From assembly GCA_900551325.1 (NCBI GenBank), contig URVM01000015.1:17903-81902 (forward strand): a DNA stretch of 64,000 nucleotides. The letters are read 5' to 3'. This stretch comes from an uncultured Eubacteriales bacterium (lineage in GTDB: Bacteria; Bacillota; Clostridia; Lachnospirales; Cellulosilyticaceae). How positions within the stretch are numbered: position 1 is the stretch's first letter; each line of letters begins with the position of its first letter. The notes under the pieces are model-generated. The model was not told where the DNA came from. It saw nothing but the letters and a program-made list of their open reading frames with translations, and made no database searches. The translations under genes were made by a program, and so were the position numbers. Shown piece after piece: positions 61,601 through 64,000 of the stretch.

Positions 61601-61884
61601 CGAATAAACCAGCTACACCAGCAGTTACACATGATAATTGGAGTAACATTGCAAATTATACTGTTACTTTTAATATGTGGTGGGGAGAAAACGGTACATC
61701 ATGGAAGCTTTATGAAAATGACGTAGTTGTTCATGAAGCAACTTTAACAGCAAATGGACAAAATGGTCAAAGTGGAAGTGTAAGTTTTGCAGATAAAGCA
61801 CCAGGAACCTATATTTATAAAGTAGAGTTAATTAATGGTGCAGGTTCAACTATATCTAACACAACTAGTGTTACAGTAAAATAG
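58657..61884 (+). CDS. Secreted multidomain GH18 chitinase
   Basis: Extracellular chitin hydrolase, 1075 residues. Signal peptide 1-29 (KKAKQKLL basic start, hydrophobic core, cleavage after PLYA). Next an Ig-like ChiA_N-type module (about 43-140), then the GH18 barrel (about 149-570) with SIGGW, the catalytic DGIDIDWEYP (last Glu is the acid), MTYDMHGAW and IIWEATCE. Three further ~90-residue Ig-like modules and two C-terminal ChiA_N-like modules follow, the last two split by a PNPDPTP linker. It has no dockerin, LPXTG anchor or SLH domain, so it is probably free. Confidence 0.94.
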   Translation: MKKAKQKLLAYVGAIAMAVGSFAVTPLYASEVPYAVAAAAVTVPGVPGLTHDNYGGTGEFNLEATLWTNATATKATFYENGKVIKEVPLTPAGNGNQVAKIKVSPLYNGEYTYYVEFSNEAGASRSKEIVVKVTTGKLPPAPARTEPNTNGKRIVMYYPEWGIYAGHNQWMPKDIPWEYITHMNYAFFTIQGISPTIGNAVGQSEVKIFDEFAATEADAGTGEPYGSEYKGTLGAMRKAKRQYTHVKMMMSIGGWSQSANFVEAAATPAARKAFTDSAIKLMRQYEFDGIDIDWEYPTFKRDPDTKDNPNDQGNPRASEADKQNFTLLMKALREGLDVAGKEDGVHYELSAAVGCGIDKMEKTEVKEYAQYLDFINLMTYDMHGAWESFTGHQSPMYGRTGAENPYDEVVSQYTVTKSVDNFLKEGVPADKLVVGIPYYTRGWGGVEPIEIIPGLPGLHAPAQLNATGSYAPSTKGEFDGGVYAGNNPYYYIEEVLEKDPAFKKYWDPVAQVPYLYSASKKIFYTYDDAQSIGIKLDYVNSNKLGGAIIWEATCERQGNPVLTKQIYNGFAGDVKPVVKQPTLATDKQQVLIDEAYNLSLSIPATSNATTYEVRENGVVIKEGAVTQQAATIQIPLTKKAAGEFTYVAKLTGAAGSKESTAVKVTVTEQLVVKPATVSATEVKDGKYTVTIAVPAASNAVSYSFLENGVEVANGTVDAAKAQTITHDFANKAVGKYEYMVELKGKTGSAQSNKVVVVVEENQQPQPEKPLAATLSATTPKDGAYVVTGQIPVNHNGVTYKLYEDSKVIKEGTLTNNEAQTITESITNKAVGTYTYKLELTNTVGTSTSNLISVKVEKQEEPQPANKPAKPAVTHNNWDGKADYTITFNMWWGENGTSWKLYEDGKMIHEAALVANGQNGQSGTYNVKGAAAGTHKYYVELINAAGATASDTIEVKVNGTVVLPNPDPTPNPDPTPTPDPKPANKPATPAVTHDNWSNIANYTVTFNMWWGENGTSWKLYENDVVVHEATLTANGQNGQSGSVSFADKAPGTYIYKVELINGAGSTISNTTSVTVK
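61315..61716 (+). repeat. 48-bp perfect direct repeat inside the chitinase gene
   Basis: 61315-61362 and 61669-61716 are identical over 48 bp. They encode the same FNMWWGENGTSWKLYE segment in the two C-terminal modules; the surrounding module DNA has diverged. This suggests recent duplication or gene conversion. Confidence 0.85.
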
Positions 61885-61905
61885 AGTATAATTTTAAGTT
61901 AAATG

Positions 61906-61941
61906 AAAAGGCAATACCTGAATTCAGGTATTGCCTTTTTA
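61906..61941 (+). terminator. Terminator after the chitinase gene
   Basis: Perfect 34-bp palindrome starting AAAAGGCAATACCTGAA with GAATTC at its centre, followed by T. It will form a 14-15 bp stem with a very small loop. Confidence 0.85.
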
Positions 61942-61942
61942 A

Positions 61943-62206
61943 TGAATTATATTTATATGATTATTTTAAAAAGTGTATAATTAATAGTTTTTTATATTGA
62001 GGGGGGTATCTTCTATTATAGCACAAGCTAGGAAGTGTATAAATACCGCATAAATAGAAGAAGAAAAGTTTGTAAGAATACAACAAAAATAGGCTAAAAA
62101 AATCTTCAATAAAAAGGAGATATTAAGACTACTAAATTAATTATAAAAGAGGTATGATATATACTTGAGATTTAAATCGAGCGGACAAAACAAGGAGGAT
62201 ACAACA
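61943..62206 (+). other. Leader region of the DUF1846 gene
   Basis: 264 nt, AT-rich. It contains an inverted repeat TCTTCTATT (62009-62017)/AATAGAAGA (62053-62061) just after a run of six G (62001-62006). No supported ORF; the RBS AAGGAGG lies near 62192-62198. Nothing else recognised. Confidence 0.4.
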
Positions 62207-63715
62207 ATGAAAATAGGATTTGACCATAATAAATATTTACAAGAGCAATCAGAATATATTTTAGAACGTGTAAATAATTATGATAAGCTATACCTTGAAT
62301 TTGGTGGCAAACTGTTATTTGATATGCATGCAAAAAGAGTATTGCCTGGCTTTGATGAAAATGCAAAAATCAAACTTCTTCATAAATTAAAAGATAAGGT
62401 TGAAATCATTATATGTGTTTATGCTGGAGATATTGAACGTAATAAAATTCGTGGTGACTTCGGTATTACATACGATATGGATGTGCTACGATTAATTGAT
62501 GATTTAAGAGAGTATGATCTTGATGTAAATAGCGTTGTTATTACACGTTTTGATGGTCAACCAGCTACAACTGTATTCATCAACAAGCTTGAAAGAAGAG
62601 GCATTAAAGTTTATAAACATAGTGCTACAGCAGGTTATCCAACAGATGTAGATACTATTGTAAGTGATGAAGGATACGGCAAAAATCCTTATATTGAAAC
62701 AACAAAACCAATCGTAGTTGTTACAGCACCAGGCCCAGGTAGTGGTAAGCTTGCAACATGTTTAAGTCAGCTTTATCATGAAAATAAAAGAGGTCGTGCA
62801 GTAGGATATTCTAAGTTTGAAACTTTCCCAGTATGGAATGTACCACTTAAACATCCACTTAATATTGCATATGAGGCAGCAACAGCAGACCTTAAAGATG
62901 TAAATATGATTGATTCATTCCATTTAGAAGCCTACAACCAAATGGCAGTTAACTATAATCGTGACTTAGAGACATTCCCTATTTTAAAACGTATTATTGA
63001 AAAGATTACAGGGGAAGAGTCTGTTTATAAATCACCTACAGATATGGGCGTTAACCGTGTAGGATTTGGAATTATAGATGATGAAGTTGTAAGAGAAGCA
63101 TCTAAGCAAGAAATTATTAGAAGATACTTTAAAACTGCATGTGAATATAAAAAAGGACATGCAGATAAAGAAACTGTTCAACATGTAAAACTTATAATGG
63201 AAGAACTTAAGTTAAAAGAAGAAGATCGTAAATGTGTAGTTGCAGCTAGAGTAGCAGCAGCTAAGATGAAGGTAGCTACAGAAACAAATGAGATTTGTTC
63301 AGCAGTAGCTATTGAACTTCATGATGGTACAATCATTACTGGAAAAACATCTAGTTTAATGGATGGAACATGTGCGGCACTTATTAATGCTATTAAGTAC
63401 TATGCTAATATTGCAGATGAGATTCATCTTATTTCACCAGTTATTTTAGAGCCAATTTTAACTCTTAAAAGAGAAACACTTAAAAATAAGAAATCTGCCC
63501 TTAACTGTGAAGAAGTACTTATTGCCCTTACTATTTGTGCAACAACAAATCCTATGGCACAAATCGCACTTGAAAAGTTAGAAATGCTTAAAGGGTGTGA
63601 AGCACATGCTACAACTATTTTAGGAAGAAACAATGAGAATGCTTTCAGAAAATTAGGTATTGAAGTAACATGTGATCCAATTTATCCAACAGATAATTTA
63701 TACTATAATAACTAA
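62207..63715 (+). CDS. DUF1846 (UPF0371) family protein
   Basis: 502-residue conserved cytosolic protein of Firmicutes, seen as a whole-length match to the DUF1846 family (MKIGFDHNKYLQEQSEYILERVN start, TAPGPGSGKLATCLSQLYHE glycine-rich loop, DMGVNRVGFGIIDD, EIHLISPVILEPI). The loop GPGSGK resembles a P-loop, but the fold and activity are not established to my knowledge. ATG at 62207 chosen for AAGGAGG upstream and family start. Ends at a strong terminator, before tRNA-Glu. Confidence 0.88.
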   Translation: MKIGFDHNKYLQEQSEYILERVNNYDKLYLEFGGKLLFDMHAKRVLPGFDENAKIKLLHKLKDKVEIIICVYAGDIERNKIRGDFGITYDMDVLRLIDDLREYDLDVNSVVITRFDGQPATTVFINKLERRGIKVYKHSATAGYPTDVDTIVSDEGYGKNPYIETTKPIVVVTAPGPGSGKLATCLSQLYHENKRGRAVGYSKFETFPVWNVPLKHPLNIAYEAATADLKDVNMIDSFHLEAYNQMAVNYNRDLETFPILKRIIEKITGEESVYKSPTDMGVNRVGFGIIDDEVVREASKQEIIRRYFKTACEYKKGHADKETVQHVKLIMEELKLKEEDRKCVVAARVAAAKMKVATETNEICSAVAIELHDGTIITGKTSSLMDGTCAALINAIKYYANIADEIHLISPVILEPILTLKRETLKNKKSALNCEEVLIALTICATTNPMAQIALEKLEMLKGCEAHATTILGRNNENAFRKLGIEVTCDPIYPTDNLYYNN

Positions 63716-63730
63716 TATTACTGAAATTCA

Positions 63731-63780
63731 AATACTATAGAGGACTATTATACAAAAATAGTCCTCTATAGTATTTTTTG
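63731..63780 (+). terminator. Terminator after the DUF1846 gene
   Basis: About 17-bp stem ATACTATAGAGGACTAT with its complement and an 8-9 nt loop, followed by TTTTTTG. Confidence 0.85.
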
Positions 63781-63906
63781 TAGATCAATGGTACAAACTA
63801 TAAGAGTGAGATAAAATGTTTTTGAAGAAAATCCTTTAATATCAAGGCATTAAAGGGAAAAAAGAAATTTAAAATGAAAAAAACATAAAAAAAATCATAA
63901 AAGGTA

Positions 63907-63935
63907 TTTACTTACGTCAATGGGTGTGATATTAT
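63907..63935 (+). promoter_or_regulatory. Promoter of tRNA-Glu
   Basis: TTTACT (63907-63912), 17-bp spacer, TATTAT (63930-63935). ACGTCAA occurs twice, at 63914-63920 and 63941-63947, flanking the -10. Confidence 0.55.
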
Positions 63936-63947
63936 AAATGACGTCAA

Positions 63948-64000
63948 GGCCCATTGGTCAAGCGGTTAAGACACCGCCCTTTCACGGCGGTAACAGGAGT
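63948..64000 (+). tRNA. tRNA-Glu (TTC), 3' part off window
   Basis: GGCCCATTGGTCAAGCGGTT start, D-arm, then the anticodon stem-loop CCGCCCTTTCACGGCGG with anticodon TTC, and the first bases of the T-arm. The window ends before the T-loop. It may begin a tRNA cluster. Confidence 0.92.

Overview
The window is AT-rich, densely coded DNA from a low-GC Firmicute. I think it is an anaerobic member of the class Clostridia, in or near Lachnospirales and plausibly Cellulosilyticum-like. This is inferred from gene content: type III glutamine synthetase, archaeal-type split glutamate synthase, LL-diaminopimelate aminotransferase, PPi-type phosphofructokinase, RNase J, T-box leaders, a large secreted GH18 chitinase, and tRNA genes without encoded CCA. 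No rRNA, phage, IS transposase or CRISPR array was seen.

Layout. 1-2.8 kb: minus-strand aromatic operon aroF-tyrA-aroA (aroA cut by the left edge). 2.9-6.4 kb: sdpRI-like regulator/immunity pair divergent from an ABC-2 exporter. 6.5-8.5 kb: MBL hydrolase, OhrR-type thiol sensor and nitroreductase behind a consensus promoter and a palindromic operator. 8.7-10.6 kb: PPi-phosphofructokinase and a hemerythrin-like protein. 10.6-14.9 kb: Phe T-box, pheS and pheT, separated by 596 nt holding a long palindromic element and 13-nt tandem repeats. 15-28 kb: a nitrogen-assimilation block (asnB; asnA-glnN; split glutamate synthase with ferredoxin and flavoprotein partners; glnA; an ANTAR regulator). 28-31.7 kb: dapF-pyrG-dapL. 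31.9-38.3 kb: glycosyltransferase/flippase pair, initiator tRNA, PHP phosphoesterase, DUF2817 hydrolase, chemoreceptor. 38.4-41.7 kb: RNase J with a long leader, GNAT acetyltransferase, ferritin-like protein. 41.8-46.6 kb: BceRS-BceAB-like antimicrobial-peptide module with an extra 19-codon ORF. 46.9-53.2 kb: dnaE, pfkA, pyk. 53.4-58.1 kb: ktrB-ktrA, an rRNA methyltransferase, Asn T-box and asnS. 58.6-64 kb: chitinase, a DUF1846 protein and the start of tRNA-Glu.

The most interesting signal joins the nitrogen block. Three transcription units (asnB, asnA-glnN, gltB operon) begin with a small hairpin whose six-base loop is AAAGGC (A at position 1, G at position 4). The stems differ in sequence but keep pairing. 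In each, the loop and 3' strand are also the 5' arm of an intrinsic terminator just before the first gene. The gltB leader has a second A1/G4 hexaloop hairpin 9 nt later, so it matches the known dual-hexaloop target of ANTAR antiterminators. An ANTAR protein with a degenerate receiver is encoded beside glnA at the end of the same cluster. I infer a local ANTAR antitermination regulon for glutamine, glutamate and asparagine synthesis.

Other items for follow-up: two long structured palindromic elements (11957-12137 and 17071-17324), the unannotated small ORF before the BceA-like gene with a perfect 30-bp palindrome upstream, and the roughly 290-nt leader of the RNase J gene.
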